64,000 nt of DNA from Artocarpus heterophyllus (lineage: Eukaryota > Streptophyta > Magnoliopsida > Rosales > Moraceae): contig CM046350.1 in the NCBI GenBank assembly GCA_025403435.1, positions 22,693,661-22,757,660 of the forward strand. Reading direction: 5' to 3'. The notes beneath the pieces were generated by a model. It searched no databases, was not told where the DNA came from, and worked only from the letters and a program-made list of their open reading frames with translations. The translations under genes and the position numbers were made by a program. Positions 10,761 to 25,000 of the stretch are shown in pieces (the first letter of the stretch is position 1; each line of letters opens with the position of its first letter).

Positions 10761-12387
10761 AGTTATAGAATATATTAATGCAAGCTATTGATTATGAGAT
10801 AATTAATTGTAAAAAAATATATATGTTCTCTACTATATATGTATGTGATGGGTAGGCACTTTGCATTAATATGTATATTTATTTTTTATATTTCATGGGA
10901 TGAATGGTGAATGCATGGATGGTGGATTTCGTCGTTAATTATATGGTTCCAATGATCTCTTTGATAATTATAATTTTATTAGAATTAATATTCTCTGTAA
11001 TTAAAGGGTTTTTTGTAATTTATTTTTTTCACAATTTTATATTATTATAATGTTAAAAACCGGAAGAATATTGAAGACTCGAAGCCCCTAAAGATTCGAC
11101 AAATTGAAACTGTTAGCCATGAGATGGTCAATGACTCAATGGTTTATGAAACCATCAAAAAATGGGAAAAACAAAGCATTTCGCTCCAATGTTGAGCGCC
11201 ACAGCCTTGGTCGTAGGTGCTGCAGCTCTAGTGGAATAAAGGCTGAGCGCAACGGCCATGTACAGGCTTAGAGCCAAGGCACCGCGGCCTTGGCCATGGT
11301 CGCTCTAGCCTAACCCTAAGCAACACCTTGAAAATCCTAATGTAGGCCCTGTGTGTGTTTTTCTATCATTTTTATCGTTTGTTCTATTTTTTCAAAAGAA
11401 GGCATATGGGACAAACCAAAGAGGATTACATCAAGGCCTATGAAGATTAAATAGATTAAGAATTTATTTAATTTTTATTATTTCAATTAGGTTGTAATTT
11501 AAATATTAAGAAACCTGGTCAAATTTATCTCAATTATGGAATTTGATATTTTATTTTATGTTGATAATTTATCGTATGTCCAAGCAACATAACATGTCAT
11601 AGTAGTTCTAGTGTGCCTACTCATATGTATATAATATGTCATGCATACACGTGCATTTATTTATTTCAATTAAAATTGTAAATATAGAATATATGTTGTA
11701 AATTAATTAATGGTTGCAAGTTTGATTTGTAAAATAGTATTAATATATGAAATTGAATTTAAGAGTTAAATTTAGAATTTCATATAAAATGTTTATATTA
11801 TTAGAAATTGTAAACAATGAGATGATTTACAAATAAGATACATATTTGCAAAATATTGAGTGGAAGAGGATTGTAGGACAATATGACCTACAGGTCTCCA
11901 CCATTAGAATAATATGATAATGTTCAAACGACACCTGAAGACGGCATTGATTTGATCCTTCTTATGGAGGGTGTCCATTTCGTTCGATACAAGATTGTTC
12001 TTCCTTGCGATAGAATTTCAAGATATATCTCTAATTTGACCTACCCTACGCCAGTACTTTAGAGTTAATCTTTAGAATCCAAAATGGTGGGTTGCATTTT
12101 TGACTAAAATAACAATAGTTAATAAATGTGAAAATATAATATATTTTGAATAACATTTATTAATTAAGAACGTCTCAATTTGATTTGCAAATAATTTAAC
12201 CTATCCTATGGCAACACTTTGTGATAAATCTAACTATTGTTGGCTAAATTTAGTAAACATGTTTTTTTATGTATATTTTTATGTGCATCCATGCATCATA
12301 TTTACTATGCCTAAAACTCATTTATTTGCTTTATGATATCCATGCACGTGAAATGGATGTTTATTTATTTTTTTATTTTTTTAAGCA
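10761..12387 (+). other. Copia-1 untranslated leader with GC-rich motif cluster
   Basis: About 1.6 kb between primer site and gag without a credible frame. It is mostly AT-rich, except for a GC-rich island at 11181-11325. There, phrases such as GAGCGCCACAGCC (11194), GAGCGCAACGGCC (11244) and GGCCTTGGCCATGG (11285) repeat with variation. The position parallels the GC-rich clusters of Copia-2 and the Gyp LTRs, but the motif differs. Confidence 0.6.
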
Positions 12388-15300
12388 ATGTGTCTAATCC
12401 AATTGTCAACCTACTCGCGCTTGAACAATTTATTGGTGAGAATTATGCCAAAAGGAAAAGTAACATGAATTTGATGCTTATTAATGATGATTACAAGTTC
12501 ATCCTACTAGAGGAACGTCCTCTGGTCCCACTGCAAATGCTAGAGTAGCAAACCGAGATGCCTATGCTTATTGGCAGAAGGCTAATTACAAAGCTAAGTG
12601 CTATTTATTAGCTAAATGTCTGAAGTGCTTCACAAGAAGCATGGAAATATAGAGACTGCTTATGAGATATTGTAATCGCTAGATGGTATGTTTGCCCAAC
12701 CAAATAAAAAGGCTTGTCTTGATGTTGTGAAGTTGTTCATAAACAACAAGATGAAGCTAGGCACTCCCATTCGTGTCCATGTGCTCAATATAATCAACCA
12801 TCTACATGAGGCTGAGCTTAATGGAGCAATCATCGATGATAGAACTCAAGTGAGAATGATCTTAGAAAGTCTAAGTCTTGCCCTCTTGCAGTTCAAGGCC
12901 ATTATTTCACGAACAACATGTATATAGGGCTAACTCAGTTGTTGAACGGGCTCCAAAAATATGAATCTGTTCAAAGTGCAACGAGTGGTGAAGCAAATGT
13001 TGTTGAAATCAATTCTTCCAAAGGCAAAAAAAAAAAAAAGGAAGAACAAGAATGCTGGGAAGCCCAAGTCGAAGAAGAACAAGAAGAAACCCAAGAAGGC
13101 TATCAATAGGGAAAAGAGACAAGCTCTGACTCCAAGGCGAAGGGAAAGTGTTTCCACTATGATCAGTTAGATTGAAAGAGAAACTACAAAAGGTATTTGG
13201 AGGAGGTGAAGAAGAATGGAAACCAAGGTAAATGTGATTTACTAATTTTAGAAACATGTATTGTTGTAGAGAATAAGTTCTCAACTTGGGTAGTTGACTT
13301 GGAGTAATTAACCACGTTTGTTTTTCTTTGTAGACTCTTAGTTCTTCGCGCAAGCTTATCAATAGGGAATACATGATGGTCGTGGGCAATAATGTTAGGG
13401 TTTCAGCTAATGCAGTGGTAGAAGTTAGACTTCTGTTTAGGAATAATTCTTTAGTTTTGAATGATGTTTATTTTATTCCTAGTTTTAGAAGAAATTTGAT
13501 TTCTATTTCTAGATTAAATGAACAATTATTTTTAAAGTTTATTTTAATAATGAAAATGTTTTTATTTCAAAGAATGCTTTAAATATATATTCTAGAAAAC
13601 TAAGTGATGGTTTATACTTTCTTAAACCTAGTCTTAAACTACTACTTAATACTGAAATGTTCAAAGTAACCAAACCTAAGAATAAAAGGCAAAAGATTTC
13701 TCATGATACTAACACATATTTATGGCATCTTAGACTTCATCACAATAACTTAAACAACATTGAGAGACTTGTAAATGATGGTCCTCTAAGGAAACTAAAA
13801 AACAAATGCACTCCCAATCTGTGAATCCTATCTGAACAATAAAATAACCAAGAGACCTTTCTCAGCTAGAGGGACAAGTGCCAAAGAACCTATTGAGTTA
13901 GTACATCCCAATGTATGTGGACCTTTAAACATCTAAGCAAGAGATGGATATAAATATTTCATCACACTTACTGACGATTATTCTAGATATGGTTATGCTT
14001 ACCTAAAAATTCAAATAATTTCGAGCAGAAGCTGAAAAATAACTAGGCAAGTAGATAAAAATGCTTTAATCGGATCAAGGTGGTGAGTGTTTAGACACAG
14101 AGTTCACAAACCATTTAATGGAAAGCGAAATAGTTTCACAACTCATCATACTTAAAACATCACAACAAAATTGTTGCCAAAAGGAAAAGTAGAACGTTAC
14201 TCGACATGATGAGATCAATGTTGAGTTATTCTTCTCCACCCACATCCTTCTAGGGATATGCCTTAAGAATCGCAATTTATATTCTAAACTTAGTTCCTTC
14301 CAAGTCTACACTTAAGACGCCTCTAGAGTTATGGAATAGTTAAAAACCTAGTTTAAAGCACATCCTCATATGGGGGTGTTCGACACATGTGCTAAAAGCT
14401 AAGACAGAGAAAAAGGTGTTTGTATCGACAAACATCACTTTTCTTGAGCATGACTATATGAAGGACATCAAACTAAAGATCAAAATAGTTCTAGAAGAGT
14501 TACTTACCGACCAGATTGGCCCATAGCCAACAAGAGTTGTCAATGAGCGAGTAAGAGTTGTTGAACAACAAACCAAAGGGGTCACAAATTCTTATCAAAC
14601 ACCTCCAATGCTTCATCGTAATAGTAAGGAAATTACCTGCTCATTACTAATGAGAAGCCCAGCTAGTCTCTGTGAATGATGGTGAGGAAGATCCATTGAC
14701 TTATAAGTCGACAATGTAAGATACTAACAAAGAGAAGTGGTTAGAAGCCATGTAACTCAAGATGGAGTCCATATGTGCCAACTCAATCTGGGAACTTGTT
14801 GATCCTCTTGATGGGCTAAAACCCATTGGGTGCAATTGGATCTACAAGAGCAAAAGAGGAAAGGACAAGAAAGTAGATACTTTCAAGGAATGGACACTAG
14901 CCAAAGGTTGTACTTAGAGGGAGGGAATTGACTATGAAGAGACTTTCTCTCTAGTTACTATGCTTAAAAGTCCATTCAGAAACTCTTATCCATTCTGTGC
15001 ATTTCGATTATGAGATTTGACAGATAAATGTGAAGACGGCATTTCTGAATGGCTACCTTGAAGAAACATCTATATGGTGCATAACTGAAGGCCAATAATA
15101 GAAAGTCTACAAGCTGCGAAGGTCCATTTATGGACTTAATCAAGCTTTTAGATTATAGAACATCCAATTTGATGTGGCTACTAAGTCGTAGTTTTGAACA
15201 AAACCAAGATGAACAATATGTCTACAAGTACATAAAAGAAAAAAAAAAGTGTTCGTAGTACTTTACGTTGATGACATCCTAGTCATTGGGAATAACAAGG

Positions 15301-16214
15301 AAACAATGTCACTAGAAAAAAAATGGTTAGCTAGCCAATTTCAAATGAAAGATTTGGGATAGCCAAGTATTGTTCTTGGAATCCAAGTCATCTAGTATCA
15401 TAAGAAAAGGCTATTAACAATGTCTCAAGTAGCATACCTAGACAAGATGTTTGTCAAGTATAGGATGGATAAGTCTGAGAGGACTTTGGTATGGTATTCA
15501 TCTCTCTAAAGAGAAATGTCCTAAGACTCTTTAGAAGGAAAAGGACATGAGTTGTTTTCCTTATGCATCAACAGTTGGAAGCTTTATGTATGCTATGCAA
15601 TGCATTAAGCTTAATATCTACTATGCTTTAGGAATTGTTAGTAAGTTTAAGTCAAAGCCAGGTTTTGATTACTAGACAGCTATGAAGTGCCATATCAAAT
15701 ACCTTCAAAAACAAAAGACTATATATTTGTGTATTTTGGTAGAGATTTGTCTCTCAACAATTACACCAAGTCTAATTTTCATTCGAGTAAAGATGATCAA
15801 ACTTTGATCTCAAGATGTGTGGTCACTCTTGGTGGAGGAGCCGTTGTCTAAAAGAGTATGAAACAAAAGTAAGTTTCTAACTCGACAATAAAGGCTAAAT
15901 ATATAGCTGCTTCTGAAACATTTATGGAAAAAGTTTAGCTCCAAAAATTCTTGGCAGATCTATAAGTTGTTCTAGATGTGTATAAACCGATTAAACCATA
16001 CTATGATAACAATGTAGCAATCGCTAATACTAATGAATCAAGAAACAACAAAGGCAAAAGGAATATAAAAAGGAAGTATTATTTGATAAGGGAGATTTCT
16101 GACAGAAGTAACATGAATGCGTTGAAGATCACATCAAAAGATAACCTAGTATATCTGTTCATGAAGACCTTGCCTACCAAAGTTTTCGAGAAGCATCTAG
16201 AGAGCTATGAATGA
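12388..16214 (+). pseudogene. Copia-1 gag-pol polyprotein, disrupted
   Basis: Pieces of a Ty1/copia polyprotein in correct order, over three frames with many stops. Gag begins near ATG 12388 (SNPIVNLLALEQFIGENY). The zinc knuckle at 13149-13187 keeps its first Cys, but the second and last have become Tyr and a stop falls where Trp is expected. The protease motif near 13287 keeps Asp but has lost the following Ser-Gly-Ala. The pre-integrase motif (TYLWHLRLHHN) is near 13715 and the integrase core (FITLTDDYSRYGYAYL) near 13960. The RT box YVDDILVIG is intact at 15264. The RNase H C-terminus (DNNVAIANTNE, KVFEKHLESYE) ends at 16214. It cannot make a working polyprotein. Confidence 0.88.
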
Positions 16215-16252
16215 AGAGACATGTCTCACTTGTTTTAAAACAAGTGAAAGAT

Positions 16253-17919
16253 TCTTAAGATAGATGTCCTTAAAACATATGATGTTTTGTAAATAACATA
16301 TTTATATATAAATATAATGAATTTATTTATCATATTTGTGTGTATATTTTGAATACTTTATAAATATCATTAAAATTTCATAACTATCTATATGACCTTA
16401 AATATTATATTTAAAGGTTATATACAAGAGGATAATATTTAAAGATAATAATTAAAATGATCAATAACAAATAATTTATTATTCAATTAAAGTATAAAAC
16501 CTTTAATTGAGCGTTACTAATGCATGTTATTCCATTATAAGAATCAAACGATCTTATTTGAACTATTAATGTAATGAGTCATTAAATAAATGCATTATAT
16601 ATAATAAGATAATATAAGACCAAAACATAAAGTGATAAGAAAAGCTAATAATTTCCCTAAAATATAACAATTCTAATCACATTAATCTATGGTCATATAG
16701 AAAATGATCTTAATTTTGAGTTATTAACAAACTCTTATTTATAGATTTAAGTCTTTTAATTTACTCGGTGCATATTTGAAAATAAAATCTTATTCCTTAT
16801 ATCTTCGAGGCATAATGAAGTAAATAACTAGAATACATTCTTTTCCTAACAAGAAATAGATAAATAATTCTCTTAAGTATTGACCAAGATTTGAGTAATA
16901 TAAGTACTCAATTCATAATTAAGTTCATAAATTTATTATTCATTAAAAAATTAATGATACTTAAAGATAAAAAATAATTAAAGATGTTAATTGATTTCAC
17001 TTAGCTCTAATTATAAATTATATAAAGGATCAATTATACTTAATAACTATATCAAATATACGACTCTAAAAGTGAATAATTAAATATCTACAATTTCAAG
17101 TATTTAGTGTAATTACATCAAAATTAATAAAAAAATAATATATTAATTAAAAAGTTTAATTAATATATTGATTTATTAAAGCTTGAATTTTCAATTTTCA
17201 AAGAATATGATTTAATTCAAATATAAAAAATTAAATATGTAAATAAATAAAATTAAATAACAAGCAAATTTTCTCTTCTTTGCTCATGAAATTAATGCCA
17301 CACATAGATAAGGTATCTATGTGTGGATGGCACCTATAGCAATAAAAGGATAGAAAAAAATTATGCTCTTTATTTTAATTAAATATTTGATATTAAAATT
17401 GAAATAAAGAAAACTTCTAAATTTAGATGGGTCGTTCATTCTCTACAGATAAAGGTCTAAGTCTATTCATTAGACACACTTGTGAGTCTTAAAGAGATTG
17501 AGAATACTTTATAAAAATACCCTCATACAAGCATGTGAAGAGAGAAATAAATAAAAGTGTTCTTCCATTCCCAGTTTTGCTTTTCTCATGCGTAGAGATT
17601 AACGAGAGACTAAACGTTAGTTGAGTGATACATTTAAAAACCAAATTCCTTCAACGTCCACCCGTCTATTCATCAAGTACCAAGATCTAGACAAAAAAGA
17701 CGGTGGTTTCATCTAAAGAGAATGTCCTTTATAAGCCGCTTATATTCAGCTTCATCTACAATCATTTCAATGAGCAAAGATTGATATATTTATTTATGCA
17801 TTAAGTTAATATAATTTATAACAGGTTACAAAAATTTTGAGAAAATTTTTGTTATACATGATCTACATTATAACCATGTTTTCGCTATATTTTATGAAAA
17901 TCATTTTCCCAAACCAACA
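16253..17919 (+). repeat. Copia-1 3' LTR (1667 bp)
   Basis: Matches the left LTR through most of its length but is about 260 bp shorter because of deletions and carries many substitutions. It is preceded by a decayed polypurine tract (ACAAGTGAAAGAT, 16240-16252) and ends ...AAACCAACA, followed by the GTTTA duplication. Confidence 0.88.
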
Positions 17920-17924
17920 GTTTA

Positions 17925-18500
17925 TGCATTAGCCCCTTTTGTTGTCTTCCATACCCATCATATGCTAGCTCTCCTTGTTAGCATTCTCAGTTCTAGACCT
18001 GGTTATTAATAATCCCCGAAACCAAATTAAACCTCCAACACCAAGCAACCTGGTTCCAGTAACAAAAATCCACCGATAAATGTCATCAAAAATCTTTGAA
18101 ATAAAACAAAACATCACAACGGAATTGGGGAAAAAAAAGGCAGGAACAATAACGACAGTTAATAACCAAGAATAGCATCAAACAAACAAGTAATTTAGTA
18201 GCAATACGTTAACATCCCAAAAAAAAAAAAAAAAGAAACCAAAAGGGTCGTGTGGCCTGTTTATGACCCGTTCATTCAACCTGTTTAGTAAGTTTTAGAG
18301 GCTAAAATCATAAATAATGACTAAAAACAACTGATTGCAATAGGTTAACATCCAACAAACAAGAAACTAGTTCAACGTTTTCAATTAAAAAACATAAAAC
18401 AATCACAAATAAATCAATCCACATCCAAAATCACAAAAACCTAACAAGTCCAACTCATTACACAACCTAACCAATATAAAATAAACACTAAAACAATATA
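17925..18500. other. Unassigned intergenic sequence
   Basis: A-rich sequence with no frame, LTR or terminal repeat that I recognise. It is continuous with the pre-insertion sequence left of Copia-1 across the GTTTA site. Confidence 0.4.
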
Positions 18501-18504
18501 TATA

Positions 18505-18981
18505 CTAAGCTTTGGCTACGTTGGCAGGGGCAGAGGCCGCAAGGATATCTTCAACTTCAATTCCTTTGAGAATTAAGATCAATTTTATATGATTATTACA
18601 ATCTAACCCACGGATTAAAGAACCCTAGCTTTCACAAACTAAAAAAGAACCTAACTTTTTCCTCTAATAAGTGGGACATTCGACAGATCGAACCAAATAA
18701 GGGGGAATCAAAGAACAAAATTAACCCGCAAGCCATAAATCAAAAGGAAAATCAGAGGAAAAAGGGTAATCACCGATTAAAAGGAAACTAGGAAAGAAAC
18801 TAATCAAAATGAATTCACCCACCGTCCACAAGACACAGATCAACCGAGTATACAAAATAATAATAATAATAAAAAGAGTGAGATTGAAACGGAAAAGAAC
18901 CTGATGCTTGAGGAAGCTGAAGCCAAGCACCGACAAGAGAATACCTTGAGCGAAGTAGAAGTCAGGAACTCGACCAGTCAC
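18505..18981 (-). pseudogene. Two-part gene fragment of unknown family
   Basis: On the minus strand, a T-rich stretch ending TTTCCCACAG (splice-acceptor-like) leads into GTG at 18981, where an ATG may once have been. It reads VTGRVPDFYFAQGILLSVLG and then FSFLKHQ, a short hydrophobic, membrane-segment-like peptide. This stops at an AG/GTTCTT donor at 18901. About 340 bp of intron-like sequence follows. After an acceptor at 18564, the frame GIEVEDILAASAPANVAKA ends at TAG 18505-18507. The phases of the two pieces do not join cleanly with the splice sites seen, so exons may be missing. I do not recognise the protein. It lies about 350 bp from the start of the ~500-bp array and could be a captured or truncated gene end. 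Confidence 0.4.
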
Positions 18982-18985
18982 GCTG

Positions 18986-19337
18986 TGGGAAAAATAGTGT
19001 TAAACGGGGAGGGGGAAAACACTCAGGGAGTAACAGCGAACGAGAGTGAGTGAGGGAAAGACATTAGAGATATGGGATTTGAGAGAGTTCAAGATTTTTT
19101 TTTTTTTTTTATCTGAAGAAAGTTTGAGCGATTTGAGTGTTTCTTTATTTTATATATATTTTTTTATGTGAACAGGGATTCGAGATTTGGGAGGGGGAGA
19201 TTTGAGAGGGAAAAGTTTTCAGAAAAAAAGAAGCGGGGGTTTCCAAAAAAACGAAAAAGGGAGCGGTAATTTTTTTATAGGGGCGCGAAATTTTTTGAGA
19301 AATAGTGTAAAGTGTTAAAGGCCTAAGCTATGATAAA
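18986..19337. other. GA-rich flank of the tandem array
   Basis: Purine-rich with runs of A/T and a small GC-rich patch (GGGGCGCGAAA near 19279). It holds no array monomer and no recognisable terminal inverted repeat. On the minus strand its CT-rich character would suit a 5' UTR or promoter of the adjacent gene fragment, but this is a guess. Confidence 0.35.
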
Positions 19338-21329
19338 AATTTGGTGGCTAAAGTTGTTGTGACCAAATAAAGCATTTCGTCGTGGATTGCATCTTTTGAT
19401 GACCAAAATTTGGTCGCAAAACATCTTTCAAGACCAACATGATATTTAGACACAAAAAGTCCTTTATAAAAAAACAACCCATTTAATTATCTTTTTATGT
19501 TGAAATTGTGCTCTTGAAATATGTTTTTCAATTTATGCAATCAATAAAATATTAAAAAATAGTAAAAAACACAAAAACAAGGGTTTAAAAAATAAAAAAA
19601 AAATCGTGAACAAAATACAAATTAGGTCACCAAATATAGTTTTATGCGACCAAATAATAAAATTGGTCATGGAAAGCATCTTTCGGTGAACAAAATTTGG
19701 TCACGAAATATCATCTTCCGTTACCAAATTGCTTTTTAGTCACAAATAGTCCTTTTGTTTAAAAAAACAAAAAACTTAATTATCATGTTATGTTTAAATA
19801 TTTTTTTAGCACAGACTTGTACTACACATAAAATAGGAAATTTTAACTTTTTGAAATGAATTATAACCATCAATTCTATAAAATTACTATTCTGATCACT
19901 TTATATTATGAGACAGAACATCTTTGCTTAAAACTTTAATTTTATCATAAAATCATATCAAAATTATAACTTGTGCTCTTAAAGGATGTTTTTCCAATTT
20001 ATTCAATAAATGAAAACATAAAAAAAGATTAAAAAAAAATCAACAAAAACACACAAAAACAAGAGTTTAAACAAGAAAAAATATTTCGTAAAAAAAATAC
20101 ATATTTGTTCACAAAATATAGTTTTTAATGACCAAAAATAAATTGGTGATGGAAAGCATCTTTAGATGACCAAAATTTAGTCGTGAATCATCATTTTTTG
20201 TGACCAAACTGCTTTTTGGTCCAAATAGTACTTTTGTTTAAAAAACAACAAACTAAATTATCTTTTTATGTTTAAATAATTTTTTATAAGATATTATACA
20301 CTTGTACTACTCATAAACTAGCAAGTTCTAACTTTTTGAAAAGAATCATAACTGTTGATTCCATTAAATTATCATTCTAATCAATTTATGTTTTGAGCTT
20401 ACATACTAAATAGTTTGATACAACATTTTTGCTTAAAACTTGAATTTTACCCAAAAAAAAACAATTAAAATTATAAATTGTGCTTTTAAAGAATGTTTTC
20501 CAATTTATTCAATCAATAAAAATATAAAAGAAGATAAAAAATTAGCAAAAACACACAAAAACAAAGGTTTAAATAATAAAAAATATTTTGTAACAAAAAT
20601 ACATATTTGGTCACAAAATATAGTTTTCTGTGATCAAATAATAGATTTGGTCATGGAGAGCAATCTTTGGTGATCAAAATTTCGTTGCAAATCATCATCT
20701 TCTATGACCAAACTACTTCTTGGTCACAAATAGTCCTTTTGTTTAAAAAACAACAAGCTTAATTATCTTTTTTATGTTCCAATAATTTTTCATATGATAT
20801 TGCACACTTGTACTACTCATAAAATCACATATTCTAACTTTTTGAAATAAATTATAACCATCAGTTAGGTAAAATAACTATTTTAATCAATTCATATTAT
20901 GAGCTTAATTTGACATAACAACATCTTTGCTTAAAACATTAATTTCGCAACAAAATCATATCAAAATTATAATTTGTGCTCTTAAGGGATGTTTTTCAAT
21001 TTATTTAATCAATGAAAATATATATAAAAAAGATAAACTTAGCAAAAAAAAATCTCAAAAACAAGGGTTTAAACAATAAAAAAAAAAAATTCATGACCAA
21101 AATACATACTTCATCATGAAAATAATTTTCTATAACCAAATAATAGATTTGGTCGCAGAAATTAAGCATTTTTTAGTGACCAATATTTGGTCACGAATCA
21201 TCATCTTCGTGGCTAAACTGTTTTTGGTCATGAATAGTACTTTTATAAAAAAACTAAATTATCTTTTTATGATCAAATAATTTTTTTATATGATATGACA
21301 CATTTCGACTACTCATAAAATAGCAAGTT

Positions 21330-22044
21330 CTAACTTTTGCAAACAGTTATAGCCATCAGTTTAATAAAATTATGATTCTAATCAATTTATATTATGAGTT
21401 CCCTTACTAATTAGTTTGGCGCAATAACATCTTTGCTTAAAACTTTAATTTTACCACAACATGACATCAAAATCATAAATTATGCTCTTAAATGATGTTT
21501 TCTAATTTATTCCACTAATAAAAATATTAAAAAAAAGATAAAAAAAATTTACCTAAAAAACACAAAAACAAGAGTTTAAACTATAAAAAATATTTCGTAA
21601 CTAAAATACATATTTGGTCAGAAAATATAGTTTTCTATGACCAAGTAATAAATTTGGTAGTAGAAACCATTTTTTGGTGACAAAATTTGCTGCGAATCAT
21701 CACCTTCTGTGATCAAGCTGCATTTTGGTAACAAATAGTCCTTTTATTTAAAAAAACAACAAACTTAATTAACTTTTTTTTCTGTGCAAATAATTTTTCA
21801 TATCATATTATACACTTATACTACTCACAAAATAGCATGTTCTAACCTTTTGAAATGGTTTATGCCCATCGATTCCGTAAAGTTACTATTCTGATGAATT
21901 TATATTATAAGCTTATATACTAATTAGTTTGACATGACAACTTCTTTGCTTAAAACTGCAAGTTTGGTACAAAAACACATCAAATTCATAATCTGTGCTC
22001 TTAAAGGATGTTTTACAATTTATTTAGTCAATGAAAATATAAAA

Positions 22045-22083
<39 letters not shown>

Positions 22084-25000
22084 GCAAAAAAAGGCCAAAG
22101 CAGGGGTTTAATAATAAAAAATATCTCCTGACAAAAATTTATATTTGTTTTTCTATCACAAAATCATAGATTTGATTGTAGAAAGCATAATTCGGCAACC
22201 AAAATTTGGTTGGGAATCATAATCTTCAGTGACCAAACTATTTTTGGCAACAAATAGTCCTTTTGTTAAGAAACAACAAAGTAAATTGTCTTTTATGGTA
22301 AAATAAATTTTTTTCATATGATATTACACACTTATACTACTCATAAAATAGCAAGTTCTAACTTTTTGCAAAAAGTTATAACCATCAGTTCCATAAAATT
22401 ATGGTTTTAATCATTTTATATTATGAGCTTACTTACTAATTAGTTTGATACAACATCGTTGCTTAACACTTTAATTTTGCCACAAAATGATATCAAAACT
22501 ATAAATTGTGCACTTAAAGGATGTTTTCCAATTTAGTAAATAAAAATATAAAAAAAGATAAAAAAATAGCAAAAAACAGACAAAAACAAGGGTGTAAACA
22601 ATAAAAAATATTTCATAACTAAAAACATATTTAATCACAAAATATAGTTTTCTATGACGAAATAATAGATTTGATCACGAAAGCGTCTTTCAGTGCCAAA
22701 TTTGGTTACGAATCAGCACCTTCCGTGATCAAACTGTATTTTGGTCACAAATAGTCCTTTTGTTAAATTAAAAAAAGAAAACTTAATTATCTTTGTTATG
22801 TTCAAATAATTTTTTGATATGATATTACACACTTGTACTACTCACAAAATAGCATGTTCTAACTTTTTGAAATAAATTATAGCCATCGATTCCGTAAAAT
22901 TATTATTCTAATCAATTTATATTATGAGCTTACATACTAATTAGTTTGACACAACAACATCTTTGCTTAAAACTTCAATTTTATCAAAAAATCACATCAA
23001 AATTATAAATTTTGCTCTTCAAGTATGTTTTTTAATTTATTCAATCAATGAAAATATATAAAAAAAGATAAACAAAAATTAGCAAAAAAACACAAAAACA
23101 ATGTTTTAAACAATAAAAAAATATTTCATGAAAAAAATATGTATTTGGTCACAAAATATAGTTTTCTATGACCAAATAATAGATTTGGTCACATAAAGTA
23201 TCATTCGTTGACCAAAATGTGGTTGCGAATTATCATCTTCTGTGACCGAATTGATTTTTTGTCACACATAGTCCTTTTGTTAAAAAGAAATAATCTTTCT
23301 TATGATCAAATAATTTTTTCATATGATATTACGCACTTGTACTCCTCACAAAATATAGACTTCTAACTTTTTGAAATGAATTATAACCACCGATTCCATA
23401 AAATTACTATTCTAATCAATTTATATTATGAGCTTACTTACTAATTAGTTTGATACAACATCTTTGATTTAAATTTTAATTTCACCACAAAATCACACCA
23501 AATTTATAATTTGTGCTTTTAAAGGATATTTTCCAATTTATTCAAAGAATAAAAAGATAAAAAACTAGCAAGAAAAAAATTGGGTTTAAACAATTAAAAA
23601 TATTTTATAACTAAAATACTGATTTGATCACAAAATATTGTTTTCTGCGGCCAAATAATAGCTTTGGTCGTGGTAAGTATCTTTCATTGACTAAAATTTG
23701 GTCGCAAATTATCATCTTCCATGACCAAACTGTCTTTTAGTCACAATAGCTATTTTGTATAAAAGAACAACAACTAAAATTCTTTTTATGTTCAAATAAT
23801 TTTTTTTATATAATATTACACATATGTACTACTTATAAACTAGCAAGTTTAAGTTTTTGAAAAGAATTATAGCCATCGACTCCATTAAATTATTATTCTA
23901 ATCAATTTATATTATGTGCTTACTTACTAATTAGTATGATACAACAATGTCTTTGCTTAAAACAACAATTTTACTACAAATCACATCAACCATTATAAAT
24001 TGTGCTCTTAAAGGATGTTTTCCTATATGTACAATCAATAAAAAATAAATACAAGATAAAAATTAGCAAAAACACACAAAAACAGGGGTTTAAACAATAA
24101 AAAATATTTCTTAACAAAATTATATATTTAGTCCTAAAACATAGTTTGCTATGACCAAATAATAAATTTAGTCGCAAAAAGCATCTTTTGGCGACAAAAA
24201 TTTGGTCGTGAATTATCATCCTCCATGACCAAACTGCTTCTTGGTCACAAATAGTTCTTTTGTTTAAAAAACAACAAACTTAGTTATCTTTTTTTATGTT
24301 CAAAAAAATTTTTCATATGATTTTACACACTTGTACTACTCATAAAATAGCATGTTCTAACTTTTTGAAATAAATTATAACCATTGATTCTAAAGAATTA
24401 CTATTCTAATCAATTTATATTATGACCTTATATATTAGTTAGTTGGACACAAAAACATCTTTGCATAAGACTTTAATTTTGTCAAAAAAATCACATCAAA
24501 ATTATAATTTGCTATCTTAAAGGATTTTTTGTGGTTTATTCAACGAATGAAAATATAAAATAAGATAAAAATAGCAAAAAACACAAAAACAAGGGATTAA
24601 AGAGAAAAAAAAATTCGTTACCAAAATACATACTTGGTCATGAAGTATAATTTTTTGTGACCAAATAATAGATTTGGTGGTGGAAAGCATCTTTTGGTGA
24701 CTAAAATTTGGTTGCGAATCTTCATCTTTTGTGACCAACCCGTTTTTTTTTTTAAATAGTCCTTTTGTAAAAAAAAAACCCCTAACTAATTTTTGTATAA
24801 TCAAATAATTGTTTTATATGATATTACACACTTGTACTATAAAATAACATGTTCTAACTCTTTGAAATGAATTATAACCATCCTTTCTATAAAATTACTA
24901 TTCTAACCAATTTAGATTATGAGCTTACATACAATTAGTTTGACACAACAAAATATTTGCTTAAAACTTTGATTTTACAACAAAATCACATAAAAATTAT

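Larger units (their letters stand above)
8815..17919 (+). mobile_element. Copia-1: old degenerate Ty1/copia retrotransposon
   Basis: About 9.1 kb, with LTRs at 8815-10745 and 16253-17919, a degenerate initiator-Met-type primer site, a long leader, and a broken gag-pol in copia order (integrase before RT). Both LTRs end in CCAACA. A perfect 5-bp target-site duplication GTTTA (8810-8814 and 17920-17924) fixes the borders. The left LTR starts TGTTAGGATA; the right has decayed to TCTTAAGATA. LTR divergence is large and many stops occur, so it is dead and old. Confidence 0.93.

Noticed and set aside
12918..13170. Lysine/glutamate-rich small frames in Copia-1
   Set aside because: They are shifted readings of the basic linker before the gag zinc knuckle around an A13 run.
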